Source of the DNA: Leclercia sp. LSNIH1
GTDB lineage: Bacteria; Pseudomonadota; Gammaproteobacteria; Enterobacterales; Enterobacteriaceae
Direction of reading: 5' to 3'
DNA: 64,000 nt
Assembly (NCBI RefSeq): GCF_002902985.1
Contig: NZ_CP026167.1
Coordinates: 1,116,001 to 1,180,000 of the forward strand
Below the pieces are notes generated by a model. The model made no database searches. It was not told where the DNA came from and was given only the letters and a program-made list of their open reading frames with translations. The stretch's first letter is position 1. Every line of letters begins with the position of its first letter. This document shows positions 37,689 through 56,030 of the stretch, in pieces. The position numbers and the translations under genes were made by a program.

Positions 37689-38234
37689 ATGTCTGAAGCC
37701 CCTAAAAAGCGCTGGTACGTCGTTCAGGCGTTTTCCGGTTTTGAAGGCCGCGTAGCAACGTCGCTGCGTGAGCATATCAAATTACACAACATGGAAGAGT
37801 TGTTTGGTGAAGTTATGGTTCCGACCGAAGAAGTGGTCGAGATCCGTGGCGGCCAGCGTCGCAAAAGCGAGCGCAAATTCTTCCCGGGTTACGTGCTCGT
37901 TCAGATGGTGATGAACGACGCAAGCTGGCACTTAGTGCGCAGCGTACCGCGCGTAATGGGCTTTATCGGCGGCACGTCTGACCGTCCGGCGCCAATCAGC
38001 GATAAAGAAGTTGATGCGATTATGAACCGCCTGCAGCAGGTGGGTGATAAGCCGCGTCCGAAAACGCTGTTTGAACCGGGTGAAATGGTACGTGTTAATG
38101 ACGGTCCGTTTGCTGACTTTAACGGTGTGGTTGAAGAAGTGGACTACGAGAAGTCCCGCCTGAAAGTTTCTGTTTCTATCTTCGGTCGTGCGACCCCGGT
38201 AGAGCTGGACTTCGCTCAGGTAGAAAAAGCCTAA
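37689..38234 (+). CDS. nusG: Transcription termination/antitermination factor NusG
   Basis: Binds RNA polymerase and, through its C-terminal KOW domain, Rho or ribosomal S10. The 181-residue product has the N-terminal NGN domain ([30 protein letters not shown]) and the KOW domain ([18 protein letters not shown] and following). Length and sequence are as in E. coli. Confidence 0.98.
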   Translation: MSEAPKKRWYVVQAFSGFEGRVATSLREHIKLHNMEELFGEVMVPTEEVVEIRGGQRRKSERKFFPGYVLVQMVMNDASWHLVRSVPRVMGFIGGTSDRPAPISDKEVDAIMNRLQQVGDKPRPKTLFEPGEMVRVNDGPFADFNGVVEEVDYEKSRLKVSVSIFGRATPVELDFAQVEKA

Positions 38235-38264
38235 GCAGCGATCAAAAAAGCGACGATTTAAACG

Positions 38265-38306
38265 TTGCACAGGGCGCGAGATTGGAATACAATTTCGCGC
38301 CTTTTG
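38265..38306 (+). promoter_or_regulatory. rplK promoter overlapping the nusG terminator hairpin
   Basis: TTGCAC at 38265-38270 and TACAAT at 38288-38293, 17 bases apart, form the promoter of the L11 operon. The same bases form an inverted repeat, GGCGCGA at 38273-38279 with TTCGCGCC at 38294-38301 followed by TTTTGTTTTT. This probably terminates secE-nusG transcripts. Confidence 0.8.
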
Positions 38307-38337
38307 TTTTTATGGATGCAATCCGTAAAACGAATTT

Positions 38338-39525
<1,188 letters not shown>

Positions 39526-39529
39526 TACC

Positions 39530-39570
39530 TTTACGTGGGCGGCGAATTTGTCTACAATCTTCGCCCACGT
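39530..39570 (+). promoter_or_regulatory. rplJ promoter inside an inverted repeat
   Basis: TTTACG at 39530-39535 and TACAAT at 39553-39558 (17-base spacer) form the L10 promoter. They lie in and around a perfect 9-base inverted repeat, ACGTGGGCG (39533-39541) and CGCCCACGT (39562-39570), with the -10 box in the loop. Confidence 0.7.
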
Positions 39571-39814
39571 TTGCTAACTCAGGTTAGCGGGTAACCGAAT
39601 TGTTCGTTGGAGCCTGGCCTATCCAGGCCTCCGTCGAAGACCGCAGGTGTCTCGCAAGAGGCTTAATCCCCTGCGTAGACGGTGACAGAACGCTAAGATT
39701 ATTTTTTGATACTCTGGCTTGTTTCTGCTCACCGTATTTAGACGCTCTTCCCGTTGGGAAGAGTGAAGTGAGTTCCAGGGCATGAGCCCTGGCAAACATC
39801 CAGGAGCAAAGCTA
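39571..39814 (+). promoter_or_regulatory. L10 leader RNA (L10-L7/L12 autoregulation)
   Basis: The 244 bases between the promoter and rplJ resemble the long, structured rplJ leader of E. coli, in which the L10(L12)4 complex binds and blocks translation. Visible helices include GGCCT/AGGCC near 39613-39632 and GCTCTTCCC-GTT-GGGAAGAGT near 39744-39764. AGGAG at 39802-39806 is the rplJ ribosome-binding site. The open frame that reaches into this region (from 39782) was not used as the start. Confidence 0.78.
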
Positions 39815-40312
39815 ATGGCTTTAAATCTTCAAGACAAACAAGCGATTGTTGCTGAAGTCAGCGAAGTAGCCAAAGGCGCGCTGTCTGCAGTAGTTGCGGA
39901 TTCCCGTGGCGTTACTGTAGATAAAATGACTGAACTGCGTAAAGCAGGTCGTGAAGCTGGCGTTTACATGCGTGTTGTTCGTAACACCCTGCTGCGCCGC
40001 GTAGTTGAAGGTACTCCTTTCGAGTGCCTGAAAGACACGTTTGTTGGTCCAACCTTGATTGCATACTCTATGGAACACCCGGGCGCTGCTGCTCGTCTGT
40101 TCAAAGAGTTCGCGAAAGCGAATGCAAAATTCGAGGTTAAAGCTGCAGCCTTTGAAGGTGAGTTGATCCCGGCATCGCAAATCGATCGCCTGGCAACCCT
40201 GCCGACCTACGAAGAAGCAATTGCACGCCTGATGGCAACCATGAAAGAAGCTTCGGCTGGCAAACTGGTTCGCACTCTGGCTGCTGTTCGCGATGCGAAA
40301 GAAGCTGCTTAA
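39815..40312 (+). CDS. rplJ: 50S ribosomal protein L10
   Basis: Base of the ribosomal L7/L12 stalk, 165 residues. It has the N-terminal rRNA-binding domain ([24 protein letters not shown], seen in part) and a C-terminal helix for L12 dimers ([15 protein letters not shown]). The ATG at 39815 follows AGGAG at 8 bases and gives the family start. Confidence 0.98.
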   Translation: MALNLQDKQAIVAEVSEVAKGALSAVVADSRGVTVDKMTELRKAGREAGVYMRVVRNTLLRRVVEGTPFECLKDTFVGPTLIAYSMEHPGAAARLFKEFAKANAKFEVKAAAFEGELIPASQIDRLATLPTYEEAIARLMATMKEASAGKLVRTLAAVRDAKEAA

Positions 40313-40378
40313 TTGCAGTCCTCTTTATCAAGTATTCGCTTACGTATAAACTTATTCTGATTTTCAGGAACAATTTAA

Positions 40379-40744
<366 letters not shown>

Positions 40745-40783
40745 GCCAACCCTTCCGGTTGCAGCCTGAGAAATTAGGCTGAT

Positions 40784-40815
40784 GGCTGGTGACTTTTTGG
40801 TCACCAGCCTTTTTG
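40784..40815 (+). terminator. rplL-rpoB attenuator
   Basis: GGCTGGTGAC-TTTTT-GGTCACCAGCC-TTTTT: a strong stem with a T tract, 40 bases after rplL. In E. coli the equivalent lets only part of the transcripts read into rpoBC, setting a low polymerase-to-ribosome-protein ratio. Confidence 0.9.
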
Positions 40816-41062
40816 CGCTGTAAGGCGCCAGTAGCGTTTCACACTGTTTGACTGCTGGTTGTCCTGACAATGCTTGTTTCTATCGACGACTTAATATACT
40901 GCGACAGGGTGCTCGCTCTGGGTAAATCGCAATGAAATGGTTTAAGCGTGATAGCAACAGGCATTGCGGAAAGTGTTCGATTTTCCGATCAACAAAATGG
41001 TGTTGCACAAACTGTCCGCCAATGGACAGATGGGTCGACTTGTCAGCGAGCTGAGGAACCCT
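40816..41062 (+). other. rplL-rpoB intergenic leader
   Basis: About 250 transcribed bases between the attenuator and rpoB. In E. coli this part includes an RNase III cleavage site; I see partial pairing (for example CGACAGGGTGCTCG with nearby complements) but cannot place the site. GAGG at 41052-41055 is the rpoB ribosome-binding site. Confidence 0.5.
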
Positions 41063-44000
41063 ATGGTTTACTCCTATACCGAGAAAAAACGTATTCGTAA
41101 GGATTTTGGTAAACGTCCACAAGTTCTGGACATTCCATATCTCCTTTCTATCCAGCTTGACTCGTTCCAGAAGTTTATCGAGCAAGATCCTGAAGGGCAG
41201 TACGGCCTGGAAGCAGCCTTCCGTTCCGTATTCCCGATTAAGAGCTACAGCGGTAACTCCGAGCTGCAATACGTCAGCTACCGCCTTGGCGAACCGGTAT
41301 TTGACGTTCAGGAATGTCAAATCCGTGGCGTGACCTACTCGGCACCGCTGCGCGTTAAACTGCGTCTGGTGATCTACGAGCGCGAAGCGCCGGAAGGCAC
41401 CGTTAAAGACATCAAAGAACAAGAAGTCTACATGGGCGAAATTCCGCTCATGACCGACAACGGTACTTTCGTTATCAACGGTACTGAGCGTGTTATCGTT
41501 TCCCAGCTGCACCGTAGCCCGGGCGTCTTCTTCGACAGCGATAAAGGTAAAACGCACTCTTCCGGTAAAGTACTGTATAACGCGCGTATCATTCCTTACC
41601 GTGGTTCCTGGCTGGACTTCGAGTTCGATCCGAAAGACAACCTGTTTGTCCGTATCGACCGTCGTCGTAAACTGCCTGCGACCATCATTCTGCGTGCGCT
41701 GAACTACACCACTGAGCAGATTCTTGATCTGTTCTTTGAGAAAGTTGTCTTTGAAATTCGCGACAACAAGCTGCAAATGGAACTGGTGCCAGAGCGTCTG
41801 CGTGGTGATACCGCGTCGTTCGACATCGAAGCCAACGGCAAAGTGTATGTGGAAAAAGGCCGCCGTATTACTGCGCGCCACATCCGTCAGCTGGAAAAAG
41901 ATGAAATCAAACACATCGAAGTTCCGGTTGAGTACATTGCTGGCAAAGTTGCAGCAAAAGACTACGTTGATGCATCTACTGGCGAGCTGATCTGCCCAGC
42001 GAACATGGAGCTGAGCCTGGATCTGCTGGCTAAGCTGAGCCAGTCTGGCCACAAGCGTATCGAAACGCTGTTCACCAACGATCTGGACCACGGTCCGTAC
42101 ATGTCCGAAACCGTACGTGTCGACCCAACCACCGATCGTCTGAGCGCGCTGGTAGAAATCTACCGCATGATGCGCCCTGGTGAGCCACCAACTCGCGAAG
42201 CGGCTGAAAGCCTGTTCGAGAACCTGTTCTTCTCCGAAGACCGCTACGATCTCTCCGCGGTTGGTCGTATGAAGTTCAACCGTTCTCTGCTGCGTGACAC
42301 GATCGAAGGTTCCGGTATCCTGAGCAAAGAAGACATCATCGAAGTGATGAAGAAGCTCATCGATATCCGTAACGGTAAAGGCGAAGTGGACGATATCGAC
42401 CACCTCGGCAACCGTCGTATCCGTTCCGTAGGCGAAATGGCGGAAAACCAGTTCCGCGTTGGCCTGGTACGTGTAGAGCGTGCGGTGAAAGAGCGTCTGT
42501 CTCTGGGCGATCTGGATACCCTGATGCCTCAGGATATGATCAACGCCAAGCCGATCTCCGCAGCAGTGAAAGAGTTCTTTGGTTCCAGCCAGCTGTCTCA
42601 GTTTATGGACCAGAACAACCCGCTGTCTGAGATCACGCACAAGCGTCGTATCTCTGCACTCGGCCCAGGCGGTCTGACCCGTGAGCGCGCAGGCTTCGAA
42701 GTTCGAGACGTACACCCGACCCACTACGGTCGCGTATGTCCAATCGAAACGCCTGAAGGTCCAAACATCGGTCTGATCAACTCCCTGTCCGTGTACGCAC
42801 AGACGAACGAATACGGCTTCCTCGAGACCCCGTACCGTAAAGTGACTGACGGTGTTGTAACCGACGAAATTCACTACCTGTCTGCTATCGAAGAAGGTAA
42901 CTACGTTATCGCCCAGGCGAACACCAACCTGGACGAAGAAGGTCGCTTTGTTGATGACCTCGTTACCTGCCGTAGCAAAGGTGAATCCAGCTTGTTCAGC
43001 AACGACCAGGTTGACTACATGGACGTTTCCACCCAGCAGGTGGTTTCCGTCGGTGCGTCCCTGATCCCGTTCCTGGAACACGATGACGCCAACCGTGCAT
43101 TGATGGGTGCGAACATGCAACGTCAGGCGGTTCCGACTCTGCGCGCTGATAAGCCGCTGGTTGGTACCGGTATGGAACGTGCTGTTGCCGTTGACTCCGG
43201 TGTAACTGCAGTTGCTAAACGTGGCGGTACCGTTCAGTACGTGGATGCATCCCGTATCGTTATCAAAGTTAACGAAGACGAGATGTACCCAGGCGAAGCG
43301 GGTATCGACATCTACAACCTGACCAAATACACCCGTTCTAACCAGAACACCTGTATCAACCAGATGCCTTGCGTATCTCTGGGTGAGCCAGTTGAGCGCG
43401 GCGACGTGCTGGCAGACGGTCCGTCCACCGACCTCGGTGAACTGGCGCTCGGTCAGAACATGCGCGTAGCGTTCATGCCGTGGAACGGTTACAACTTCGA
43501 AGACTCCATCCTCGTCTCCGAGCGTGTGGTTCAGGAAGATCGTTTCACCACTATTCACATCCAGGAACTGGCCTGTGTCTCCCGTGACACCAAGCTGGGG
43601 CCAGAAGAGATCACCGCTGACATCCCTAACGTGGGTGAAGCTGCGCTCTCCAAACTGGATGAATCCGGTATCGTTTACATCGGTGCGGAAGTGACCGGCG
43701 GCGACATTCTGGTTGGTAAGGTAACGCCGAAAGGTGAAACCCAGCTGACGCCAGAAGAGAAACTGCTGCGCGCGATCTTCGGTGAGAAAGCGTCTGACGT
43801 TAAAGACTCTTCTCTGCGCGTACCGAACGGTGTTTCCGGTACGGTTATCGACGTACAGGTCTTTACTCGCGATGGCGTAGAAAAAGACAAACGTGCGCTG
43901 GAAATCGAAGAGATGCAGCTGAAGCAGGCTAAGAAAGACCTGTCTGAAGAGCTGCAGATCCTTGAAGCTGGCCTGTTTGGTCGTATCTACGCGGTGCTGG

Positions 44001-45091
44001 TTTCCGGTGGTGTTGAAGCTGAGAAGCTCGACAAGCTGCCGCGTGACCGCTGGCTGGAACTGGGCCTGGCCGACGAAGAGAAACAAAATCAGCTGGAACA
44101 GCTGGCTGAGCAGTATGACGAACTGAAACACGAGTTCGAGAAGAAACTCGAAGCGAAACGCCGCAAAATCACTCAGGGCGACGATCTGGCACCGGGCGTG
44201 CTGAAGATTGTTAAGGTTTATCTGGCCGTTAAACGTCAGATCCAGCCTGGTGATAAGATGGCGGGTCGTCACGGTAACAAGGGTGTTATCTCTAAGATCA
44301 ACCCGATCGAAGATATGCCTTACGATGAAAACGGCACGCCGGTAGACATCGTACTGAACCCACTGGGCGTACCGTCTCGTATGAACATCGGTCAGATCCT
44401 TGAAACCCACCTGGGTATGGCTGCGAAAGGTATCGGCGACAAGATTAACGCCATGCTGAAACAGCAGCAGGAAGTCGCGAAACTGCGCGAATTCATCCAG
44501 CGTGCGTACGATCTGGGTACCGACGTTTGCCAGAAAGTCGACCTGAACACCTTCAGCGATGAAGAAGTGATGCGTCTGGCTGAAAACCTGCGTAAGGGTA
44601 TGCCAATCGCAACGCCTGTCTTCGATGGTGCGAAAGAGTCTGAAATCAAGGAACTGTTACAGCTGGGTGGCCTGCCAAGTTCTGGCCAGATCACTCTGTT
44701 CGACGGTCGTACCGGTGAGCAGTTCGAGCGCCAGGTAACCGTTGGCTACATGTACATGCTGAAACTGAACCACCTGGTTGATGACAAGATGCACGCGCGT
44801 TCTACCGGTTCTTACAGCCTGGTTACTCAGCAGCCGCTGGGTGGTAAGGCGCAGTTCGGTGGTCAGCGCTTCGGGGAGATGGAAGTGTGGGCGCTTGAAG
44901 CATATGGCGCAGCATACACCCTACAGGAAATGCTCACCGTTAAGTCTGATGACGTGAACGGTCGTACCAAGATGTATAAAAACATCGTGGACGGCAACCA
45001 TCAGATGGAGCCGGGCATGCCAGAGTCCTTCAACGTACTGTTGAAAGAGATTCGTTCGCTGGGTATCAACATCGAACTGGAAGACGAGTAA
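41063..45091 (+). CDS. rpoB: DNA-directed RNA polymerase subunit beta
   Basis: Beta subunit of RNA polymerase, 1342 residues as in E. coli. The rifampicin-binding cluster (about residues 507-534) reads [12 protein letters not shown]...[10 protein letters not shown], with the wild-type Asp516, His526 and Ser531, so no common resistance mutation is present. The catalytic-site segments ([11 protein letters not shown] near 1065, and [24 protein letters not shown] near 1260) are intact. The frame is open 33 codons upstream through the leader; the ATG at 41063 is the conserved start. Differences from E. coli, such as YDLGTDVCQ, match what I recall for Klebsiella and Enterobacter. Confidence 0.98.
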   Translation: MVYSYTEKKRIRKDFGKRPQVLDIPYLLSIQLDSFQKFIEQDPEGQYGLEAAFRSVFPIKSYSGNSELQYVSYRLGEPVFDVQECQIRGVTYSAPLRVKLRLVIYEREAPEGTVKDIKEQEVYMGEIPLMTDNGTFVINGTERVIVSQLHRSPGVFFDSDKGKTHSSGKVLYNARIIPYRGSWLDFEFDPKDNLFVRIDRRRKLPATIILRALNYTTEQILDLFFEKVVFEIRDNKLQMELVPERLRGDTASFDIEANGKVYVEKGRRITARHIRQLEKDEIKHIEVPVEYIAGKVAAKDYVDASTGELICPANMELSLDLLAKLSQSGHKRIETLFTNDLDHGPYMSETVRVDPTTDRLSALVEIYRMMRPGEPPTREAAESLFENLFFSEDRYDLSAVGRMKFNRSLLRDTIEGSGILSKEDIIEVMKKLIDIRNGKGEVDDIDHLGNRRIRSVGEMAENQFRVGLVRVERAVKERLSLGDLDTLMPQDMINAKPISAAVKEFFGSSQLSQFMDQNNPLSEITHKRRISALGPGGLTRERAGFEVRDVHPTHYGRVCPIETPEGPNIGLINSLSVYAQTNEYGFLETPYRKVTDGVVTDEIHYLSAIEEGNYVIAQANTNLDEEGRFVDDLVTCRSKGESSLFSNDQVDYMDVSTQQVVSVGASLIPFLEHDDANRALMGANMQRQAVPTLRADKPLVGTGMERAVAVDSGVTAVAKRGGTVQYVDASRIVIKVNEDEMYPGEAGIDIYNLTKYTRSNQNTCINQMPCVSLGEPVERGDVLADGPSTDLGELALGQNMRVAFMPWNGYNFEDSILVSERVVQEDRFTTIHIQELACVSRDTKLGPEEITADIPNVGEAALSKLDESGIVYIGAEVTGGDILVGKVTPKGETQLTPEEKLLRAIFGEKASDVKDSSLRVPNGVSGTVIDVQVFTRDGVEKDKRALEIEEMQLKQAKKDLSEELQILEAGLFGRIYAVLVSGGVEAEKLDKLPRDRWLELGLADEEKQNQLEQLAEQYDELKHEFEKKLEAKRRKITQGDDLAPGVLKIVKVYLAVKRQIQPGDKMAGRHGNKGVISKINPIEDMPYDENGTPVDIVLNPLGVPSRMNIGQILETHLGMAAKGIGDKINAMLKQQQEVAKLREFIQRAYDLGTDVCQKVDLNTFSDEEVMRLAENLRKGMPIATPVFDGAKESEIKELLQLGGLPSSGQITLFDGRTGEQFERQVTVGYMYMLKLNHLVDDKMHARSTGSYSLVTQQPLGGKAQFGGQRFGEMEVWALEAYGAAYTLQEMLTVKSDDVNGRTKMYKNIVDGNHQMEPGMPESFNVLLKEIRSLGINIELEDE

Positions 45092-45167
45092 CTCTCGCTC
45101 AAACAGGTCACTGGTGTCGGGGTAACTCCCGACACCAGATTGTGCTAACTCCGACGGGAGCAAATCC

Positions 45168-49391
<4,224 letters not shown>

Positions 49392-49408
49392 TCGTTAAGT
49401 CAGCCCAT

Positions 49409-49439
49409 TAAAAAACCCGCTTCGGCGGGTTTTTTTTTG
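49409..49439 (+). terminator. Terminator of rpoBC
   Basis: AAAAAACCCGC-TTCG-GCGGGTTTTTTTTT, 18 bases after the rpoC stop; the same stem as the glyQS terminator. Confidence 0.95.
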
Positions 49440-49462
49440 TCTGATGTACGGCAGTCTGGTGC

Positions 49463-49504
49463 GGTTGTTGCCGGGTGGCGCTACGCTTACCCGGCCTACG
49501 GTTC
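49463..49504. repeat. REP-like unit between rpoC and the PTS genes
   Basis: GTTGCCGGGTGGCGCTACGC and then TTACCCGGCCTACGG, a single REP-type palindrome between convergent genes. Confidence 0.7.
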
Positions 49505-49508
49505 GGTG

Positions 49509-49826
49509 TTAGTTCACCAGCGGCAAACGGCGATACAGCTCGATCATATCCCCGGCCAGATCCTGAATTACCATCGCGTTCATCAGGTGATCCTGCGAGT
49601 GAACGGTGATCAGATTTACCGGCAGCTTGCCGGTGCCTTCATCAAGACCAATCAATTTAGTCTGGATGGAATGCGCCTGTTTGACGAACTCCCGTGACTC
49701 TTCCATCGCTTTTTCAGCCTCGGCAAAATCACCTTTTCGCGCCATCTGCAGCGCGGTTAATGCTGAGCTACGGGCTGCACCGGCATTCACCAGCAGTTCC
49801 ATAATAATCGTTTCTAAATCTTCCAT
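49509..49826 (-). CDS. PTS system lactose/cellobiose-type IIA component
   Basis: Phosphotransferase system protein of 105 residues, ChbA/LacF-like, which passes phosphate from HPr to a IIB protein. It is an all-helical trimer-forming protein. The expected phosphorylated His is His76 in VHSQDHLM, aligned with His89 of E. coli ChbA, and the NAGAARSSALTALQMARKGDF region is typical. It lies 3 bases after the IIB gene. No IIC permease, hydrolase or regulator gene is adjacent, so the sugar is unknown. K-12 has no PTS gene at this site next to rpoC. Confidence 0.88.
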   Translation of the reverse strand: MEDLETIIMELLVNAGAARSSALTALQMARKGDFAEAEKAMEESREFVKQAHSIQTKLIGLDEGTGKLPVNLITVHSQDHLMNAMVIQDLAGDMIELYRRLPLVN

Positions 49827-49829
49827 GGC

Positions 49830-50135
49830 TCACTCCAGCAGTTTAAGGGCTTTTTCCAGTACGGCATCACCTTTCATCATGCCGTAATCCATCATGTCGA
49901 TAACCGCGACCTTCTTACCCAGCGGTTCCGCCTGGGCCTGAAGATTATTCAGTTCATATTTGACCTGCGGGCCAAGCAACACAATGTCGGCTGCGGCGAT
50001 TTCATCTTTAAACTCAGCAACCGGTACGGCTTTAATGGTTACGTCGACCCCTTTTTTCTGTGCGGCGTCTTTCATGCGTTGAACCAGCATGCTGGTGGAC
50101 ATTCCCGCTGCACAGCATAAAACGATGTTCTTCAT
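49830..50135 (-). CDS. PTS system lactose/cellobiose-type IIB component
   Basis: Phosphotransferase protein of 101 residues, ChbB-like. The phospho-accepting Cys is in the P-loop near the N-terminus (LCCAAGMSTSMLV; Cys8 aligns with Cys10 of ChbB). It is followed by the usual alpha/beta fold with IVLLGPQVKYEL. The ATG at 50133-50135 gives the family start; the frame extends four codons further. With the IIA gene it forms a two-gene leftward unit lacking its membrane partner. Confidence 0.88.
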   Translation of the reverse strand: MKNIVLCCAAGMSTSMLVQRMKDAAQKKGVDVTIKAVPVAEFKDEIAAADIVLLGPQVKYELNNLQAQAEPLGKKVAVIDMMDYGMMKGDAVLEKALKLLE

Positions 50136-50425
50136 AGTCAGCCCCAATGTACATGTGTTTATTGATAATTATCCCGCACTGTCCGTTACGACAACCGCAT
50201 TACCGCGATTGTGTGTGAAGCATCACAAAGAAACCTGCATTTTCTGAAACCGGTTACAACTGTTACAGAATGGGGAAGGCAGGGCGAAACGAGGAAGAAG
50301 CTTTCCGCCCTGGTCAGCATCCTCTGCTGACGAAACAAGCGTAAAAATCCGGGCGCGTTACAGCAACGGCCCGTTGATGAGGTTACGTGACGCCTCGTAA
50401 TAACTTCACCGGATTACCGTTTTTT
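50136..50425. other. Gap between the PTS IIB gene and thiH
   Basis: This 290-base region must hold the PTS promoter (leftward) and the 3' end of the thi operon. Inverted repeats AGGGCGAAA...TTTCCGCCCT (about 50281-50313) and CAACGG-CCCGTTG (50362-50374) are visible. There is no clear T-tailed terminator and no open frame that looks like a gene. Confidence 0.5.
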
Positions 50426-51559
50426 TCAGCCTGATTGCGAGGCGCGTCCCAGCCAGCTGTCCCAGTCTTTCCAGACCGGCTGCAATCCCTGCAGACTGAG
50501 CGCCTCGGCGACAGCCTCCGGGCGACGGTTGTCGTGCGGCGCAAACTGCTCCAGCTCGGGATGATCATCGGCATAGCCGCCGGGCTGGGTTTTTGAAAAG
50601 GCGCTGACGTTATTAATCGCCAGAGGAATGACGCGATCGCGAAACGCGGGGGATTCCCGGGTGGAGAGCGACAGCTCCACCTCCGGTGCCAGCAGACGAA
50701 ACGCGCAGATAGTCTGCACCAGCTGGCGTTCATCCATGATCGACGCGGGCTGGATCCCGCCGGCGCAGGGGCGCAGCCGGGGAAAAGAGATTGAATACCG
50801 GCTCTGCCAGTAGTGCTGCTGCAGCCACAGCAGATGTTCCGCCACCATAAAGTTATCGACGCGCCAGCTGTCGGAAAGCCCGGTTAGCGCCCCGAGGCCG
50901 ATCTTGTCGATCCCGGCGCGTCCCAGCCGATCCGGGGTCTCCAGCCGCCAGAAGAAATCCTGCTTTTTACCTTTCAGATGGTGCTGGGCGTATACCGTTT
51001 CATGGTAGGTCTCCTGATAGACCAGTACGCCGTCCAGCCCCAGCGTTTTCAGTTCGCCATATTCTGCTTCTGACAGCGGTTGTACTTCCATCTGCAACGA
51101 GGCGAACTGGCGGCGAATCGCCGGGATATGGCGGCGAAAATAGTCCATTCCGACCTTGGTCTGGTGCTCACCGGTGACCAGCAGCAGGTGCTCAAACCCC
51201 ATCTCGCGGATCGCAGCGCACTCCCGGGCAATTTCGTTTTCATCCAGCGTTTTGCGCTTGATGTGGTTGCTCATGGAGAAGCCGCAGTAGGTGCAGTCGT
51301 TCGCGCAGAGGTTGGAGAGATAGAGCGGAACATAAAAGCTCACCGTGTTACCAAAGCGCTGGCGGGTCAGCCGCTGGGCTCGCTGCGCCATCGGCTCCAG
51401 ATAGCCACTGGCGGCGGGGGAGAGCAGGGCCATCATATCTTCGCGGGTAAGCTGGCGGGCGTTTAACGCGCGCTCCACATCCGCAGGAGTTTTACTGTTG
51501 ATGCGCAGGCGAATATCGTCCCAGTCGAGCTGGCGCCAGCGATCGGTAAAGGTTTTCAT
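50426..51559 (-). CDS. thiH: 2-iminoacetate synthase ThiH
   Basis: Radical SAM enzyme that cleaves tyrosine to dehydroglycine (iminoacetate) and p-cresol for the thiazole ring of thiamin. The 377 residues equal the E. coli protein. The radical SAM cluster motif is [12 protein letters not shown], with Cys spacing CxxxCxxC (near residue 85). The distal [10 protein letters not shown] region is also present. Its start overlaps the thiG stop by 4 bases, so it is the last gene of thiCEFSGH. Confidence 0.97.
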   Translation of the reverse strand: MKTFTDRWRQLDWDDIRLRINSKTPADVERALNARQLTREDMMALLSPAASGYLEPMAQRAQRLTRQRFGNTVSFYVPLYLSNLCANDCTYCGFSMSNHIKRKTLDENEIARECAAIREMGFEHLLLVTGEHQTKVGMDYFRRHIPAIRRQFASLQMEVQPLSEAEYGELKTLGLDGVLVYQETYHETVYAQHHLKGKKQDFFWRLETPDRLGRAGIDKIGLGALTGLSDSWRVDNFMVAEHLLWLQQHYWQSRYSISFPRLRPCAGGIQPASIMDERQLVQTICAFRLLAPEVELSLSTRESPAFRDRVIPLAINNVSAFSKTQPGGYADDHPELEQFAPHDNRRPEAVAEALSLQGLQPVWKDWDSWLGRASQSG

Positions 51560-52326
51560 GATAACGCCTCCAGAAAGCCGGTTAACGGGCTGGTGGCATG
51601 GGCTTCAACGCTCCGGGCGCCGGGGCCAGACTGCCGTGCCAGCACGCCAGCCTCCACCGCCAGACGAAACGCCCGCGCCATCATCACCGGATCGTCCGCG
51701 ACCGCAATGGCAGTGTTGACCAGTACGGCGTCGGCACCCATCTCCAGCGCCTGCGCGGCGTGGCTGGGTACGCCGATCCCGGCATCGACGATCACCGGCA
51801 CGGTCGCCTGCTGAATAATGATCTCCAGCATCGCGCGGGTTTCCAGCCCCTGATTGGAGCCTATCGGTGCCCCGAGCGGCATCACTGCCGCACAGCCTGC
51901 CTCTTCGAGCCGTTTGCACAGCACCGGATCGGCGCCGCAGTAGGGCAGCACGGTGAATCCCTCTTTCACCAGCATCTCTGCCCCCTTTAGCGTCTCGATG
52001 GGATCGGGCAGCAGCCAGCGGGCGTCGGGATGAATCTCCAGTTTGAGCCAGTGCGTTCCCAGCGCCTCGCGCGCCAGTCGGGCCGCGAATAGCGCCTCTT
52101 CCGCGGTTTTGGCGCCGGAGGTATTGGGCAGCAGGCTGACGCCCGCCTCCAGCAGCGGCGCCAGAATGGCGTCGTTGTGATTACGCAGATCGACCCGCTT
52201 CATGGCCAGCGTCACCAGCTGGCTGCCGCTCTCCCGGATCGCGTCCACCATCAGCTGCGGCGAGGCGAATTTTCCCGTGCCGGTAAACAGATGTGAATCA
52301 AAGGTTTTATCAGCAATACGTAACAT
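51556..52326 (-). CDS. thiG: Thiazole synthase ThiG
   Basis: TIM-barrel enzyme of 256 residues that joins 1-deoxy-D-xylulose 5-phosphate, dehydroglycine and sulfur from ThiS thiocarboxylate into thiazole phosphate. The active-site Lys is in [10 protein letters not shown], and the C-terminal phosphate-binding [12 protein letters not shown] is present. The ATG at 52324-52326 is 1 base after the thiS stop; the frame open five codons earlier is not used. It overlaps thiH by 4 bases. Confidence 0.96.
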   Translation of the reverse strand: MLRIADKTFDSHLFTGTGKFASPQLMVDAIRESGSQLVTLAMKRVDLRNHNDAILAPLLEAGVSLLPNTSGAKTAEEALFAARLAREALGTHWLKLEIHPDARWLLPDPIETLKGAEMLVKEGFTVLPYCGADPVLCKRLEEAGCAAVMPLGAPIGSNQGLETRAMLEIIIQQATVPVIVDAGIGVPSHAAQALEMGADAVLVNTAIAVADDPVMMARAFRLAVEAGVLARQSGPGARSVEAHATSPLTGFLEALS

Positions 52327-52327
52327 C

Positions 52328-52528
52328 TTAGCCTCCGGCAATCACCTGAAAGAGCAGGATCTGATCGCCTTCGCGCACCTGCTGTTTTTCCCACTGCTCG
52401 CGCGGCAGGATCTGTTGATTCAGGGCCAGCGCGACCCCGGGTTTTAACTGGCATAGCTGGGAGAGCAGGGTGGCGACGGTCAATCCCTCCACGCACTGCA
52501 TCGGTTCGTCGTTAAACAGGATCCGCAT
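52328..52528 (-). CDS. thiS: Sulfur carrier protein ThiS
   Basis: Ubiquitin-like sulfur carrier of 66 residues ending in the essential Gly-Gly (VIAGG), which is adenylated by ThiF and thiocarboxylated. The E. coli protein has the same length. The start at 52526-52528 lies within the end of thiF, overlapping it by 17 bases, which indicates coupled translation. Confidence 0.95.
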   Translation of the reverse strand: MRILFNDEPMQCVEGLTVATLLSQLCQLKPGVALALNQQILPREQWEKQQVREGDQILLFQVIAGG

Positions 52529-53267
52529 GCCGCCCTCCACACACCTGGCATCCGCTGGCGTGCTGCAAAGCCAGCTGCCGCCAGCTTCCCGCCCGGGCGT
52601 CGAACAGGCGTAGCGTATTGCGCGTGGCCTCGATGCCGCTGAGCAGCTTGATCGCCTCCAGCGCCTGCAGGGTGCCCATCACGCCAACCACCGGCCCGAC
52701 AATACCCGCGGTGCGGCAGTTACGCTGCGGCTCTTCATCATCCGGCCACAGGCAGCGGTAGCAGCCCTGGGTCCAGGGGGGCGTGAGCACCATCATCTGT
52801 CCGCCAAAGCCCACGGCGCTGGCGGTGATAAGTGGCGTATTGAGCATCACACAGGCGGCATTGATCGCCTGACGGGTAGCCATGTTATCGGTGCAGTCCA
52901 GCACCACGTCGGCGCGAGCAATCTCCTCCTGCAGCGCGCTGCCTGCCAGGCGGGTCTGCAGGGCGATCAGCCGGATGTCGGGATTAAGCTGCTGCAGGCG
53001 ACGCTCTGTCACCTGCGCTTTTGGCTGGGCGATATCGTCGGTGGTAAAGAGGATCTGGCGCTGCAAATTACTCAGATGCACCTCATCATTGTCGGCCAGC
53101 ACCAGGGTGCCGATCCCGGCGCCGGCCAGGTAGAGCGCCGCCGGGGCGCCTAACCCGCCCAGGCCGACCACCAGCACCCGGCTGGCGAGCAGCTTTTGCT
53201 GCCCGTCGATGGCGATATCTTCCAGCAGGATCTGGCGGCTGTAGCGCATAAAGTCACGGTCATTCAT
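52512..53267 (-). CDS. thiF: ThiS adenylyltransferase ThiF
   Basis: E1-like enzyme of 251 residues that adenylates the ThiS C-terminus. It has the ATP-binding [17 protein letters not shown] (near 34), the DCTDNMATR segment (near 130) and paired zinc Cys (CYRCLWP and CQVCGG). Its 5' end overlaps thiE by 8 bases and its 3' end overlaps thiS by 17. Confidence 0.96.
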   Translation of the reverse strand: MNDRDFMRYSRQILLEDIAIDGQQKLLASRVLVVGLGGLGAPAALYLAGAGIGTLVLADNDEVHLSNLQRQILFTTDDIAQPKAQVTERRLQQLNPDIRLIALQTRLAGSALQEEIARADVVLDCTDNMATRQAINAACVMLNTPLITASAVGFGGQMMVLTPPWTQGCYRCLWPDDEEPQRNCRTAGIVGPVVGVMGTLQALEAIKLLSGIEATRNTLRLFDARAGSWRQLALQHASGCQVCGGRHADPV

Positions 53268-53894
53268 CGCCCGCCCCCGCCAGTTGCAATAGCTGTGTTG
53301 TCGCCGCCTGCCAGTCGTCGGCCTGAGTAATGGCGCTCACCACCGCGATGCTCCCTACACCGGTCGCCAGAACCGCGGGCGCACGTTCGAGACTGATACC
53401 GCCGATGGCGACGGTGGGGTAATCCCCGAGCCGGTCGATATGGCGGGCCAGCTGTTCCAGCCCCTGCGGGGCCGATGGCATCTGCTTGGTTTGGGTCGGG
53501 AAAACGTGCCCCAGCGCGATGTAGGAGGGACGCGCCGCCAGCGCCACGTCGATCTCCATATCGTCGTGGGTCGACACGCCGAGACGCAACCCGGCAGCCC
53601 GAATGGCCTCAAGCTCGGTGGTCTCCAGATCCTCCTGGCCCAGATGGACACCGTAAGCCTGGTGCTTGATCGCCAGGCGCCAGTAGTCATTGATAAACAG
53701 GCGGGCGTCGTAGCGACGCCCCAGAGCAATGGCCGTGATGACGTCGGCTTCTACCTCATCGTCCTGTTTATCTTTAATGCGCAGCTGGATCGTCTTTACG
53801 CCCGCAGCGAGCAGGCGTTCGATCCACGCCACGCTGTCGACCACCGGATAGAGCCCCAGATGAAAGGGCACCGGCGGAAAGTTGGGTTGATACA

Positions 53895-53895
<1 letters not shown>
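53260..53895 (-). CDS. thiE: Thiamin phosphate synthase
   Basis: Couples the pyrimidine (HMP diphosphate) and thiazole phosphate to thiamin phosphate. The 211-residue TIM barrel has QLRIKDK near residue 39, the HLGQEDL metal/diphosphate site near 95 and the GHVFPTQTK loop near 134, with GGI near the C-terminus. The ATG overlaps the thiC stop by one base (TAATG). Confidence 0.96.
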
Positions 53896-56015
<2,120 letters not shown>

Positions 56016-56030
56016 TTAACGATAAATAAC

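Noticed and set aside
42581-42662. Possible rifampicin-resistance change in rpoB
   Set aside because: Residues 507-534 read as wild type, including Asp516, His526 and Ser531.
40880-44410. Very long open frame (1176 codons) on the minus strand inside rpoB
   Set aside because: It is the antisense shadow of a highly codon-biased gene; the composition is low-complexity Val/Phe/His/Arg-rich and has no recognisable domain. The same applies to the frames at 7029-8771, 28314-29807, 45261-46802 and 47070-49265.
44512-44545. Cys in RpoB where E. coli has Arg (YDLGTDVCQ)
   Set aside because: I recall the same Cys in Klebsiella and Enterobacter RpoB, so it is lineage variation.
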